Both the position numbers and the translations under genes were made by a program. Below, one piece after another: positions 1 through 13,320 of a DNA stretch of 64,000 bases (positions are counted from its first letter, which is position 1; every line of letters begins with the position of its first letter). The notes beneath the pieces were generated by a model, which did no database searches, was not told the origin of the DNA, and saw nothing but the letters and a program-made list of their open reading frames with translations. This DNA is from Edolisoma coerulescens (lineage: Eukaryota; Chordata; Aves; Passeriformes; Campephagidae): the NCBI GenBank assembly GCA_013397115.1, contig VWZW01002576.1:652314-716313 (forward strand), given 5' to 3'.

Positions 1-881
1 TCATACCTTAAAATAAAATTGCTTTTTCCTCCCTCCTTTCCAAAGGACTCCTTTCAAAAACTAGTGATAATGCCAACTAGAACATACAGGATCCACAAAA
101 CAAAAATGGGAAAACTGGCTGGAAAATCTGCTAATGAAAATTGTACTGGTGTCTAGGATAATAAAATTTAATTTTAAAAACAAGCCACAGTTTTTTTACC
201 ATCTTCTCTGAAGTAGATGATTTCTCTAGTAAGAATCCCACGGCTATGACCAGAAACAGAAACACTTTGTATAGAGCAAATCTGCATATCAAAGTAAAAT
301 AATGACTTGGCTCCCCTCAATATACTTTTTTGGCATGTCTATTTTTAGGCATGCTTTTGAAAATTTAAGTATCTTTTGAGGAAGCAGAAATAATTAGGAG
401 GATGTAGATATTAATTCACAAAAATATATCTAATTACATTATTTTATGCATTCATTAGTATAAAATATTTAATTTGTCAAAAAATAAAAACTGCCCAAAC
501 TTCCAGGCCACCTGTGGATTCAGAAAGACTTGGCAGGACAACAGAAACCACCAATATAAATGTTAACTGCTGTGATCAGCCCTGTGTTTAATGTCTCATG
601 GTACCCTCAAAAGCGTAGAAAGCAGAGAAAAATGAGCAAATCACTCTTGAAGCTAATGGTCCCTAAAGGCAAGAGGAAAATGGTATCTGGAAGAGAAGCT
701 GGGGAGAGTAAAAATCATTGTTTGTACTTCTTAACTAGTAAGTTCCAGCTGATTTTCATAGTGATTAAAAAAAAAAAAAACAAACACACAAACAGTAACT
801 ATTTTTTAACATAGTTATAGGTTTTTTTAATTCTTCTCTAACTTAACTTGGTTTTAGTAATTATTACTAGGCATCCATAAA
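1..881. other. AT-rich non-coding DNA
   Basis: I see no gene here. The stretch is AT-rich with short open frames that lack coding character. An A14 run followed by a CA-rich tail lies near 768-795. No recognisable transposon was found. Confidence 0.6.
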
Positions 882-981
882 AATAGACAATATTATTATT
901 TTATGCCCATAATAATACATAACATTATGAATTACAATAGACAATATTATTTTATGCCCATAATAATACATAACATTATGA
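882..981. repeat. Two-copy tandem duplication, period 54 bp
   Basis: A block starting AATAGACAATATTATT at 882 recurs at 936. Both copies run through TTTTATGCCCATAATAATA and end ACATAACATTATGA. The second copy lacks one ATT triplet but is otherwise almost identical, so the duplication is probably recent on the scale of this otherwise diverged DNA. Confidence 0.9.
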
Positions 982-1439
982 CAGGCAGATTTTAAATCAT
1001 TTAAGGAGTAGAAGACATCCAGTTTCCCCATTACTGAGGTAATGTAACACTGTTATTTGCTCTTCTTGCTGTTAACATCCAAAGCTGACAGCTGACCAGT
1101 TTACCAAAGTGGCAAGCTAGATTATTAATTTAACTGAGATAAGCCTAATTTCTGAATCGCAGATTTACTGAAGTAATTAAACTACTGCAATGTATCAGAA
1201 AGATATGTGGATACATTAATTCACACACTGTACGTGATTTAGCAAATTGCCTGTGAACACACCTTTACTTTATTGATTTTAAGATGGTTTGGAGCAGGCA
1301 GCTCAGCCAAGAGCTCATGACAATATCCAGCTCAGACAGGAATTTTAGACAGCCTCCAAAACGCTTCAAACGTGACTAAGCAACATCAAAACTCCCAGCT
1401 AGAGACAAGCCTGGAGTAATTATGAACTAGCTGTTAATT
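982..1439. other. Non-coding, unique-looking sequence
   Basis: There is no gene or recognisable repeat. The part from about 1260 is richer in C and G, with scattered CpGs and homeodomain-like ATTA cores such as GTTAATTAGG near 1434. It could be regulatory DNA, but nothing in the sequence alone proves this. Confidence 0.3.
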
Positions 1440-2196
1440 AGGTGCCGACCAGTGCCTGCTTGATCCCAGCTCAACCTTCACTGCCCTCCCAGCCAAGCTA
1501 CAAAGGGCAAACGGAGGGAACGGGGAAGGCACCAAAGAGTTGGAGATGGTTGAGGCGCAGGGTCAGCCTTTAAAAACACCTCCAGCCCAGAAACACCCAC
1601 AAATGGCTCACTTGGGCTGCGGATGAAGCGCACCACAGATGCTGAGATGTCAGAGCTGGCACTTTGCAGAGGCAGCCTCGGTGCAGGAGGATGCTTTAGC
1701 AGAGCCCTGGGCAGGTGCCTGAGCCAGGTCAGCGGTGCAGCTGCTCATGGCAAGGCTCCAGCTGCCTCCAGGGAGCCCCGGGTTCCCAGTAGCCCCCACT
1801 TAATCCCAGGCAAAACCTGGCCCTGCAAGGCGATGCACCTGAGCTAATAACCCCCTTTTGGATCCAAACCACTGAGGGAACAGGGGGACGAGCCAGCAGG
1901 AGCCAGCCCGGGTCCTGCTGGCATGGAACCGAGCCAGCACTAATAAGCTGGGCCCATATGACAGCTTTCGTGCTGGGCTGTGCTGCACATCCCAACAGTG
2001 GGGGTATTTTCAGGGTTTTTTCCATTATCCACTGTTTTCTCGCTGACTGCCTGGCATGCCACCACATTGGTCTGGCCCTAAAAAACAGCAAACTGTGAGG
2101 GAAAAATATGGAAAGGTCTCCTACACCTATAATTTGACTGCTCCTGGAGTTACGAAATAAAGATTTGGACATTAAAAAAAAAAAAAAAAAAAAAAA
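1440..2196 (+). other. GC-rich block ending in a poly(A) signal and A23 tail; possible retrocopied mRNA 3' end
   Basis: This block is clearly GC-richer than its surroundings and ends with AATAAA (2156-2161), 12 further bases and 23 uninterrupted A residues (2174-2196). That is the arrangement expected of a reverse-transcribed polyadenylated RNA. No convincing protein is encoded. The longest frames (74 aa plus, 176 aa minus) show no domain or coding character, so the copied part would be 3' untranslated sequence. I did not find an obvious target-site duplication, and the left edge is only a change in composition. Bird CR1 elements do not normally mobilise poly(A) RNAs, so such copies are uncommon in birds. 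A chance A-run after an AATAAA is the alternative. Confidence 0.35.
2156..2196 (+). terminator. AATAAA followed by A23
   Basis: A canonical polyadenylation hexamer lies 12 nt before a genomic A23 run. The spacing fits cleavage and polyadenylation, but the encoded tail points to a retroposed copy rather than a working gene end. Confidence 0.5.
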
Positions 2197-2831
2197 GGCT
2201 TTTTTTCTGTGATTGCATATTTCAGCATTTTGGAAGTTGCTTCTGCCTGTAGCATGCATTTAATACAATTTTAAAAATAAAATGTGTAATACTCCAGTGT
2301 TTGAAAAATATGAATGGCATTTTCATTATATGTTGTGCTTAAAGTACTCCCTACGATAAATGAGTTTATATAAAATATGCTCTGGTGAATTAAAACTTTC
2401 ATTTGAGGAAATATAGATTTTGCAGAAAATTTATCACAATCCTCTTATTCATAAGATTATAAAACACTGTTAAACCCCTTCCACAACTTCTGTTTTATTT
2501 TTACTTTGGGAGGAAAATAGTGGGTTTCCTTTACTGGAGTACAAATCTTGAGGTAAGTGCACAAGATATGCCAACCCATCTTTTAAATCTTATAAGCCTC
2601 TATCTGAGCTATAAACTTTTTTTTCAGTTTTATAGTGAAGTTTATCTAATTAATGCCAGGAAATCCAATTATTCTTACAATACATTTCAGAACAGATATA
2701 TTGCTTCCGTAAGTCACATGCAGCTGAGTCCAAATTTACTCTTTTTTCCCCAATATGAAATTACTGTACTGCATGCTTCACTGCTCAACACTCCTATTGT
2801 CATCATGGGGTGGGGCTTTGGTAGCAAGCAA
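2197..2831. other. AT-rich non-coding DNA
   Basis: No gene is seen. A 105-codon plus-strand frame (2520-2837) has no domain, runs into the CR1 fragment and is treated as chance. Confidence 0.55.
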
Positions 2832-3080
2832 GACTAAATGGTCTCAAGTTGTACCAGAGGAAACTTAGATAAGACATTAGGAAAAATCTTCACCAAAAAG
2901 GTTGCCAAGAACTGGAACAGGCCACCCAGGGAAGGGGATGAGTGACCATTCCTGCAGGCATTTAAAAGATGTGTAAATGTGGCACTTATGGACGTGGTTT
3001 ATTGGTGGACATGGCAGAGCTGGGTTAATGGTTGGACTCAATGATCTTAAAGGTCTTTTTCACCCCAAATGATTCTATGG
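2832..3080 (+). mobile_element. CR1 LINE, 3'-end fragment
   Basis: The sequence matches the familiar avian CR1 3' end: a segment on accepting or losing a lead (CAGGCCACCCAGGGAAGG near 2918), then GGCAGAGCTGGGTTAATGG, TTGGACTCAATGATCTTAAA and a terminal GATTCTATGG. It is a 5'-truncated copy in plus orientation with many substitutions, so it is old and inactive. CR1 elements insert by target-primed reverse transcription and typically end in ATTCTATG-like octamers instead of poly(A), as seen here. Confidence 0.9.
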
Positions 3081-4190
3081 GTCTGTGTTTCCATATTTTG
3101 AAAGGAGACTAATGCAATCTAAAGACAAGGCAAGCCCCTGTGGAGAAGTATTATAGAGATTTACATCATACGCAATATCTATTTTGATTTAAGACTTTTT
3201 GAAAGGTCTTCCTTGAATCTAAAAATATAAAAATACAATAGAAATTAACTTTTAAGGGTTGAGAGAACCCACTTGTATTTTCTTTGCCTTGGGTGTTGTA
3301 TTGAAATGAATATTACATGCACAGAAAATTATTAGAAGTAATATCAACTTATGCACTGCTGAAGAAAATATGACCATTTATGGGCAAAAACCGAACTGTC
3401 GCTATTATGGGTAAACAACACAGTTCTACAGAAGACCAGGGAAGCAGATGAGGAATGACAGAGCTAACCTTGCAGCTTCCAGCCCTCTGTTAGCATGTTT
3501 CTTAGCCCAAAGTTATTTCATTAATACAATTATAAGCACCTCCACTCAGTCTTCAACAGGCAATTTCAACACACCAGGAAAAGCTCCCCTTAAAAGTCAA
3601 GAAATACTCCCAGGTAGTTTTATACAAACTCTCCTTTCTGCCACAAGGTCTTTTTGAGTTAAATAAAACTTAGAAAATCTTAAAGCCGGGGGAGACGACA
3701 GCAGTCTACACAGACAGCAACACAGAATATACAGAACAATTGTTATAAAAGGGATGTTATGTCCCCTCAATAATCCGTGTGTATGGGGTTTTCTTAGACT
3801 GCAGTTGAATGAATTCCATTCCTGAAACATCCTGTAACTTTGTCCTGTCACCTTTCCAATTTCTTAAGACTTTTGTTTTAAGAGTAGGTATACTGAAAAT
3901 AGGTATATTATGACAGTGACTGCTTCAGTAAAATCAACATTACCTTCCTAATTTCCATCGACCACCCTTCAGCTTGTACATCATACAGTTAAAGCAGTGT
4001 GAGAGGCTCACAGTCAGTTTTCCAGCAGAAGACTAATCTGCCCCATTGGATGAGACTCTTGAAGGAACTCTAAGGTGCTGAGTAGCCCAGAGAGGAAGGG
4101 GTAAACTACTCAGACATCTGAGAAGTTTGTTTCCTCTATTGTCATCTATACCCTTTATTGACAAGCCAGGAGTAAATCCAAGATCAGGCC
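3081..4190. other. Non-coding DNA
   Basis: No gene or clear repeat is seen. Open frames of 60-85 codons on both strands overlap each other and have no recognisable features. Confidence 0.55.
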
Positions 4191-4222
4191 TTTTTTTTTT
4201 TNTTTTTTTTTTTTTTTTTTTT
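4191..4222. repeat. Poly-T run with an unresolved base
   Basis: About 31 T residues are interrupted by a single N at 4202. The N marks an assembly or base-calling ambiguity in a homopolymer, so the true run length is uncertain. Confidence 0.95.
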
Positions 4223-5585
4223 CTTAGCAATTGTTATATTAAAATGCCAAGATCAAAACTTTAGATCTCTCCTCAGGTCTCCTGCATCTCTTTTCTCCCA
4301 AGCCCCTTTCAGCTGCCCTACAGTTGGTTCACACTAAAACCAAATCATACCAACATCACCTCTCCTAACTCTGCTTCTGTAAAAGCAAATTACAAAGCCA
4401 TTTGAGGGTTTGCCCAGAGCTATGGAGCATCTGCCCAACTCACGTTCCTGAAGGACAGTTCCAACGTGTGTCCCTCAAACCTGCACACTTGCAGACACCA
4501 CAGCTTGTTGGGGATGACTTCCCAGTGCTTGGATCTCAACCTTTTGTCCTCGGAGGTGTGTGGATAGATTGCTCCGTTCAGATTCGCCTCCTCCCCAGAG
4601 GCTGAGCAAATGTCACATTATCCCAGGGCTCAAGCAGCAGGAAAAACCTGTTACAGAAATTACTGATGACAAACCACAGCGGCCATGCAGCCCATCAGTG
4701 ATTCGATTTTCAGGACACGTTATTAAAATTTCAAGATTGCTTTGCCTAGATAGACCAACCCAAGACTTCAATCTTTGTGATCACCGCAAATATCTTCAGT
4801 ATGTCAAGGTTTCCAACCTCCACAGTCATTTCTTACAGTTTTAATTCCCATTTTGGTTTACCCAGTTTTCTAGACACCTTTATCATCTGCGAGTATATGT
4901 AATTCAGGCTATTTGAGAAATACAATTATTACATCAGTGGCTCTGAAATATCCATTTCTGCCACAAATAAATGCGTGGTCAAAGACTTTGACACTCAGTT
5001 CACTAAAAATTAGCTGTGTGATAGTCCATTCTTTTCAGTCCAGCCAGCTTTGGTTTCAGTCCTACACCTGTTTCTGACTAAGCTGGAATGCCACCAGGCT
5101 GTGGAAAACAACCTCGTGGTATGAAACACAGGGATTAAGAAGTAACAAACCATACTTAGCATCAAAAAAAAAAAAGAAACATTAAAAAAAATTACCATCA
5201 CTTTCTGATTTGCTGAAAGTAGATATACACAAACCATGAAAATACACACTTTTACCTGACATGTAAAACAATTTTATTGTATAATTAGGAGGCAAAAAAC
5301 CCTGACTTTCAATTATGGCACATTATATGCAGGAGACTACTGACAATGTAAATCCCTGCAGGGAGGGATTTGTAAAATTCCCATTACAGCCCGTTGTGTA
5401 CTGCTGTTCACACAGAGAGGGATTTCCTGGAGTTGACATAAAACTACACTTACCTTTGGCTGCCACTGGGGTAAGTGCTAATACAACATAAGTGATGGTT
5501 TTATTTGTTTTTTCTGTTTGTCAGAAAGGCACAGGCACACTGGTTACACTGTGAAATATAGGAATTATGTTTCACTTCTACACAC
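4223..5585. other. Non-coding DNA
   Basis: I see no gene. The stretch around 4400-4700 is somewhat GC-richer, and its two overlapping plus-strand frames (67 and 94 codons) show no domain. Confidence 0.5.
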
Positions 5586-5589
5586 AACT

Positions 5590-5625
5590 CAAGGGGACAT
5601 TAAAGATCATCTAGTTCCAATGGAA
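5590..5625 (-). mobile_element. Possible very short CR1 3' remnant
   Basis: GGGGACATTAAAGATCATCT followed by AGTTCCAATGG resembles the reverse complement of the CR1 3' segment that reads 'actagatgatctttaatgtccc'. Only about 35 bases are left, and the octamer tail is not visible, so this is tentative. Confidence 0.4.
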
Positions 5626-8600
5626 GATAAAGACATAAATAACAGTTTTAGTGCTCATTGTGAGAAAGAATCTTCAGAACCAGTTCAGATGGCAATGAAG
5701 ACCTAGCCACTGGTTTCTGTTCTGAAAGATCTCATTAATATGGTAATTTGCAGTACACAGAATGATTTTTGATACATCAGACAAGGATGAGTGCACAACA
5801 CTGAAATCACAAGTTAAATTCACTATGGCCCGGTCACGTATTTTCCTGTTGCCAGTCACAGGACATTTGAATTTGACCCAAATACAAAAAGCCAACAAAA
5901 TATTTTAATATTTTGCATTTGCATTAGTTCAGTGCCTGGAAAACAGGCTACTCTGGTAATTTGACTGGTGACATTCAGGTGACAGAGGTGAGGGTAATAT
6001 AAGGATCTCTGCAGAACTGTAACGACAGCGATGGCACATAAAATAGACTGAGCAAAACAGAAAAATGGATCCATCAAGGCAACAGAGCCTCTTCCACAAA
6101 TCCGCCTGCTAATAAAGTAGTTGAGAAAGCTCAGAGTAAGTTTATGCTCTGTCCATGTTGGAAATTAGCACACTGACCTTCTAAGCCGCAGTTGTCAACA
6201 CAAAAATAAAGTGTCGTCAAGGTCAACAATTACTCACGTGCGCAGCAGCTGCACTATCATTCTTAATATTTGTTTCCTAACATAGGAAAAAAATCAACTA
6301 TACAGTAATGTGAGAGCTGCAGAACTGTAGGAAGCAAAATCACAAAAAAATCTGTTGTTTTCAAAGCCTCAAACAAGCAAACAATTGTTGCATTTTAATC
6401 GTACAACAATAAACTGGTGATTTAATTTATTCCATAGATATGTTTTAAAAGAGCTTGATATTAAAAATAATGAATAATTAACATAAATGAAGCAGCAATT
6501 ACTCTTTTCTGCCTTTCACGTTTACCATAATAATCTATTACGAGAGCCGGCAGTGAAAAGTAATAAATATAATCTCACTTCATTTTGCTGATCAACAGCA
6601 ATCAGTTAATGGGTTATCATATGAGATACAATCGATAGAACAGGAAATTTATAGAGAGATGTTTATTGCTACTTAGTGAGTACTTCTATTGATATTTTAA
6701 ATTTATAATTAGAATAACAACTCATTTGCCTTTCATCACAAAAGCAGAAAGCTTCAGTCCTTGGCTTTAGACTTCCAGATGTAAAAAAACACCATAATTT
6801 TGTTGTGACAGAAATTGAAGGAAGAGCAATTTCCCCACCCACTTTAACAAAACAAAATGCTCCAAAATACTACCCTTTAAAAAGCATTCAAATTAAAAAC
6901 CAGAGATATTTCAACTGTCTTAAGAAAAAGAATAAAATGCCAAGCACTAAATAAAAAAATATTCTCATCCTGTCCATGCAGGAAGGATTTCAATAGGATT
7001 TCTACATTATTCTCCATACCATGGACTTTATTCAGGAAGATATTTATGCATATTTCTAATCTTATTAAAGGCTTACTCACTGATGAGCTCATTGTATTTC
7101 AAGATGTGCTTTTTTTTCTCCTGCCATGATTCCTTTAGAGTTGCACTTCATAGATAAAATATAAAAATTACAGTATAAGTAGTCTAATACGATGCTCCAT
7201 CTGTGACATTGACAGAATAAGGTGTTTCAGAAGATATAAGAAAGTCTCATGGGGAGATTTCTTCCCAACTCCAGGCAGCTAGCAGATGTCACTCTTTCTC
7301 TTCAAAAAAAAAACCCCTTAAAGTCAAATTATCTCATTTTTGAAATCAAATGTGTTCTTGTCTGTTTCATTTTCCCTTCAAAACCATACTTTCTGAATAT
7401 TGCCATAAAGTTGATCAGGTTTAAATTCTATTCTTTAGAACTATTAGATTTAAATGAAAACAAACAAACAAAACCACAACACCCAAAAGAACTCACAAGA
7501 TCAGGATTTAAGAACAGCAGAAGGGAAAAGAAAGAACCTATATTTTTGTGTTCTTTCTGAGAGGGAGAGGTCTTGGCCTCTTTGTGGAGTATAAAGAGTT
7601 ATCATAAATAAAAGTGGGAAAATGCTGTAGAAATTACATAATTTATTGAGATGGCATTACATAGGGGGCAATTAGAAGAAAACAACCTTAGTACTATTGA
7701 AAATAAAACTCAGAAACCGAAATCTAAACTAAAGCTTAAAAATGTACTCTAATTTTTTATCATATTTTTTTAGACAACATCTTGAAGACTTCTGCTGTTT
7801 ACAGAACTCTGACATCTTCTGCACTCCTTCACTCCATAAATACAGATGAGTGAAATTCAAACTTTTTTGTACAACTGGACCACCTCTAAACATCAAAATG
7901 CTTCAAATAACATCATAATTCTGCAGCAACCTCGGTATTATACACTTCAAATTGTACTCTTGCATATCATTCACTGTTATCAAGAAGCTTTTCCCAAAAC
8001 TGTACATAGCCCACAAACCTCAGAAGTGTATTCGTTGTCTCATTTACTACCACATAAGTTTAGATATTATTTTATACTGGCTCTAAATTTGTTTTCCCAT
8101 ACCAGTTCCAGCCTCACTCGACTTTTGGGAGGCATTTAGGAATGACCTATAGAATTACCAGTAGCACTTTAAAAGCAAGCGTGCACTCAAGGACCCCAGA
8201 AGGAATTATCAATCACACAAAAATTAGATGAGCCCTAGTGATAGGAAGCACACGGTGTAGAAGAGCTGTAGTGAAATGAGCCAGGGCACATAAAACATCT
8301 GCCTGTGGAAGCTGCCGTATCTCCCCAGCCTTGCCTGTGAGCCAGCTCAAAGAACTTGAGCAAAGACAAGCAAGAGAAGTTATTCATTCTCATCTGACCT
8401 ACTTCATCTTCTAATTAGCATTTGGTAATTGGCTGGAAAAAGTCCAATTTTTTGCCCAGTAGATGCTCTTCAGGTATGCTGACTGCTTTGGGTGAACACC
8501 TGGGAATATGGCAATCTGTACTAAGTGATTTAGGAATACAAATCTCACTGTAATTAAGTGGAATCCAAGTACCTAGCAGTTAGGGATTTTTGATAATTCC

Positions 8601-11600
8601 AAATGTTACACCACATTGCAAAGGATGACATGAAAAAGCTGCTAGTGTAACTCCAAAGAAGGATAAGTAAACAAAGGAGAGAGATCTTGCTCTCCCTTTC
8701 TGCATTTCAGAAGTAACAGATCATCAAGCATGAAAGATTCAGTAAAAATTGTATAGAGAGGGGAAAGAGAACATAAGTGTGTTTAAAAGCAATTGTAAAC
8801 CTAGTATTTTTAAGAAAAAGTTTTAACTTCAGGTAAAATAGTAAGAATATGCTGGGAAAAAAAGAAAAAAAGCACAAAAACCACCCAAAAAACCAAAACC
8901 AACAAGGTTAATGGATAGGGAAAATCTAGATAACAAACACTGCAAAACTACTTGACTGGCAACTCAAGTCAAGCTATCCTTCTGCTTTTTTGGAAGGAAC
9001 AAAGAAATCGTTTACCAAACTGTCAAATGAACTCCACCTTTCTGCTCTGCAAATCTCAGCCTGAAGGAGTAACTCAAGGCAGGCCATCAAATCTGGAAAA
9101 GCTCCAGTTGAATAAAGCCTCATCTGACCCCGGAAAATCAGTTCAGCTGAGGAAATAACAATACAAAATACATGCAAATATTTATTCTGACACATTTTTC
9201 TGAAGGTAGATGATAGCTTTGATTTTTTTTCCCATCAAAAGCATCTCAATGCTTAGTCATGACGATTATTGCAGGGCACCACAAGAATCTTTATAGCAAG
9301 TGCTTCAGTCTCAACAAGAAACTGGTGACTAAGAGCAGTGTGGATGCTGCCTCCCTTTAACTGAATCGAGGTAGGCAGCATTAACTGGTAAACAAGTAAT
9401 TATATTTTCACACTGAGAAGAAGTAAGAAGTCTGAAAAGTCAAATAGCAAGTGGACCGCAATTTTGGTCATGAAGTTTAAATTTCAGTGAAGGTTGATTT
9501 TATAATGGAAGGGTAACTGCATCCTTCCAGTTTCATTAAAAAATGTAAAGAAAAGCCTTTCTGGAGATAGAAGAGTGTTTTCTACTGAATCTTATCTACT
9601 GCAAAGTTCTTATTAAGGATGAGGATTTGAGGTCAATCCTCTAGTTTCAGGAAGTTAATCGAGTGATTAGGCTTTGACTAAAAATTTCAGGGATAAAGTT
9701 CTTCCAACTGAGCTTAACCTCAGCATGTGTGATGGAATTAAAACTTACTAAATCCTCACTGGCCAGGAAAACTTGTGTTTGAAACAAAACTGATGAGTTG
9801 TTGCTGCCATCCCAACCTTATACTGTCTATAATTAACACAATGACAGGTTAATCATATTCAATTGCTTTTCCTGTTCTCAGTGGCTGTTACATAATATTT
9901 GAGAAAATACAAGTAAATTTAGGACCTGCTCCTGCAAGTACAAACATAAATACTCAGCTCAGTTCTGTTTTGCTCTACAGAGTTTAATACATGTGTATTG
10001 ACCTACCCACACGCATCCACTTGAAACCAAGGCCACTAATTAGATGCTAAGTGTGCCAGGAAATTTGAGTTTCAGTTATGGGTTCTGCCACAAATGTGTG
10101 ATGCAACTTAAAACCTTTGCCTGAAAGATACTGAGTGAGCACAAAAAATAATACTAAGTAGCATTTAACATCAGCTAATCAAAATTTCTGAAAAACAAAT
10201 GAAAAAAAATAACCTTTTTGCAGAAGAATTTATGAAAGCATAAGAACAAAAGGATTCTTATATATCCCCCAGACATTTTTTTGAAGTTTTCTCAGAAAAA
10301 TATTCTAGTACACTCCCAGCATTACTTCTGACTTATAACCACTCTACATGCAAAGTTATAATGTTAGGCCTTCACACTGACCCATAATGATTGGTGTTAC
10401 TGTGGTTCAAAGCAGTGAGTGGGGAGAAGTCGTTCTGTCCCCCAGGGACAGCCACAAGCCAGGCTGTTCAAAGTAAGTCACTTCACACACCCAGTTCAAA
10501 TTTTGATGTAGGAACAGATTTTAGAAAAACTTTCGGATAACATAAGCATCGAAAAATGCTAAAAATCCTTCTGCTTTTGGAAAAAAAAAAAAATCCCAAA
10601 CAACAAAACTGTTAAGGAAACTTCCTGGTGTGACCATTCACAGGACTCTGAGAGCCACACTCCCAATGTCACAGATTTTCACTGCTGGGACCAAAGCCTC
10701 TTCCCAGTGGTGGCCCCAGTGACCTGGAGGGCTCCCACTGGACTCCCTGCACACCCCACTCACAGTGAGGCCAGGTTTCTTCACCAGCTCGACCCCAGGT
10801 TTCCCAAAGCAGAGTCTCAGATGTCTCATTCCACAAAGCTGCAGTAAGACAGAAACAGCCCAAGCAGGTGCCTCTGAGGAGAGAACCCACAGGAACCCCA
10901 GGGCTTTCATCCCCTCACAGTCCAAGCACGCCGAGGTCTCACTCTTCCTCCCAAGTTGCCCTCTCCTGCTCTGTCTCCCTGTGTCCATCCACCTGGCTGG
11001 TGACACCCATCTTCTTGCCCCCTCTTATCAAGGCCTTTTGTCTTGGGCTCCCACCAGAGCTCCATCTGCACCTCAATCTGCAGTTTACAAACCAAGTTAC
11101 CGGCACCAAATATACTCCTCAGCAAAAACAAATACCCCAAACATATTTAAATGCCCCTTAATCACAAATAAAGCTTTTGTAGAGCTTGTTGAAGACACAG
11201 TTCAACTGCACTGTTGCAGCCATGTTTGCCTAAACCTGTACAAGCTGGAAGAAAAGTATCGAGCAGAAGCAAACAAGGCCTTTGTTTGTTTGTTTCCTTT
11301 TCTCCTTGTAACTTCTAACAGAAAGAGCAGATGGATGAGCTGCTCCTGTGCAATGTCTTATACACGTAGCTGCTGAAGTTTCTGTGGACTGCAGGCACTG
11401 AGTGTGTGCCTTTCTGCCAATTCGAGTTCACCTCCCACACAAGTTCTGCAGGAACGCTCAGGCCACAGTGCGATGCCATCTTCCAGTGCTCTGAGAAGCC
11501 ACCAAGCCCTGCTGCCAGCAAGGCTACTTAGTTCAGGTTGTACACCAATAATTTTGTCTGAAGATAAAATGTCTGAAGCTACAATGCCTCCAACCCCAAA

Positions 11601-13320
11601 GCTGTTTCACAGTGTGAAAGATAACTATATTAAGCTGTCCCCCTGTTCAATCCCTGAGCCTCTTGGCGCATTTCCTGGCTGTGACATCTGCCTATTAATA
11701 TTCGACAGGAAAGCAGTCCAAAAGCAAAACTGTTTTAGGCCTCCAAGACCAGTGTTGACCTTATTTCTAATAATACACAAAAACTTCTGTTCCATGTCTA
11801 CTATATATTCAGTGTGAAATAAAACACAATACCTATAAAACACAGTACAGCCTTACCTAGTAGCATAAAGAAATATATGGACCTAGAAAAAGAACAAAAC
11901 ACAAACACAGACACTCACAAAATTATCCCCTTGCCACTAAAAAAAAAAAAAGAAAAAATTATTTTTGCATGATATTTCATATTGTTCTAGTTCACTTTTC
12001 ACTGTTCATAGTTTTCCTATAAATCAACACACCTCAAACTCATCTCAGAGCTTTTAGCTTCTCTTAGCATCCCTCAGTCTTAGCATGAAATCTTCCACTC
12101 CTGCTTTCCTCTTGCTGATAGTTTCCTAGGGCTGTCAGGAGTCTTTCCCATAGTCCTGCACTTCTGTCTTTGCTCATTCTTTCTCTGCCCTGCTAAACAC
12201 CGGAGAAGGCATTTGGGAGACCAGACTAAAGGTGTGGTTCAAGTGCATTCCCTTTAACTGCAGCATGGCTTGAGCAATGTTGGCAAAAACATTTTTGAGG
12301 CTTTACGTTACTTTATGGATGAGTGTCTTCTCAGAGATCATTATTGTTGTGAAGTGAATCGTTACTGGTGTTAAAACAAAAGATGTACATGTGATTAGTT
12401 TGTGGTAACGAGACCTAACTTAGGCTATAAGAAAACCACACCTTGAAGAAAACCAGGAGATTTCAATACAGGTTCCCAAAAAGTACAAACACGAGACAAC
12501 AGCAAAGGCCATGAGAGAGGGAGCACAGGATGATGGTAAAGCTGCCAGGGCTATAAACACAAATCAGAAATGGTCAATTACAGTCTCTAAGGGAGCACAA
12601 GTTTGTGAGCTGAAGAAAAAAAAAAAAAAGTTGTTTTACAAGTCAATAAAGATCAAGTTAATAAACTGTGTTTGCCAAACAATAAAAATGAACCAAAGCA
12701 GCCTCCAGCTGCGGAGGAAGAAACATTCTAGGTCAACATCCCACTTTTCCCAACAAAAAGAAAGAACCATCAATATCAAGGATTTTTGGTGAAGTTGAGA
12801 TGCTGACCACTCACCATAACTCCACACTGCTTCTCTACTGAATTATCACCATCCATCTTAGCCCTGAGAGGTTTTATGAAGAGGAAGGAGTACATACAGA
12901 ATGTCTGTTCTGATTGTCCCATTACTGGGAACGACTTGTAATAGTTGCATAATTTGGTCTATAAGAATTAATATCATTATACCAAGACTAATAGTCCTTT
13001 GAGTAGACTTAAGACTTTAATGAGATTAAGAACAAATGCTTGATTTTGCATATACACTGTGTTTCTTTAGGCCACACTAACACAGGGTGCTTGACACATA
13101 CCCTGCTCTTAAAGATTAAAATTAAGATGCAAAGTTGTGGCTTGAAAGGAGAAAAACTTGCCCAGAAGCCTAATTTGCATCTTTATCCTTTTGACCCTAC
13201 AAGTCAATGAATTAGAAGAAAAAGCTGATGGCTGCTCTCCAGAACACCTTCCTGTGCACATTAGTAACAGTGACCAAGACCTACCATCTCTTTTCCCTGA
13301 TGGGATCAGTAACAAAAACT
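5626..13320. other. Long gene-free, mostly AT-rich region
   Basis: No gene, RNA gene or complete transposon was recognised. 6230-6660 contains CpG-bearing unique sequence with a CACGTG-type E-box (ACTCACGTGCGC at 6232) and many ATTA/TAAT cores, which is conserved-element-like. 8850-8905 is an A/C-rich low-complexity tract. 10620-11520 is a GC-richer block with overlapping frames up to 203 codons on plus and 122 on minus. None has a domain, and the overlapping open frames on both strands fit GC-rich non-coding DNA. A13 and A14 runs occur near 10579 and 12615. Confidence 0.5.

Noticed and set aside
10638..11817. Cluster of open frames up to 203 codons
   Set aside because: Explained by local GC content. 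There is no domain, no consistent strand and low-complexity composition.
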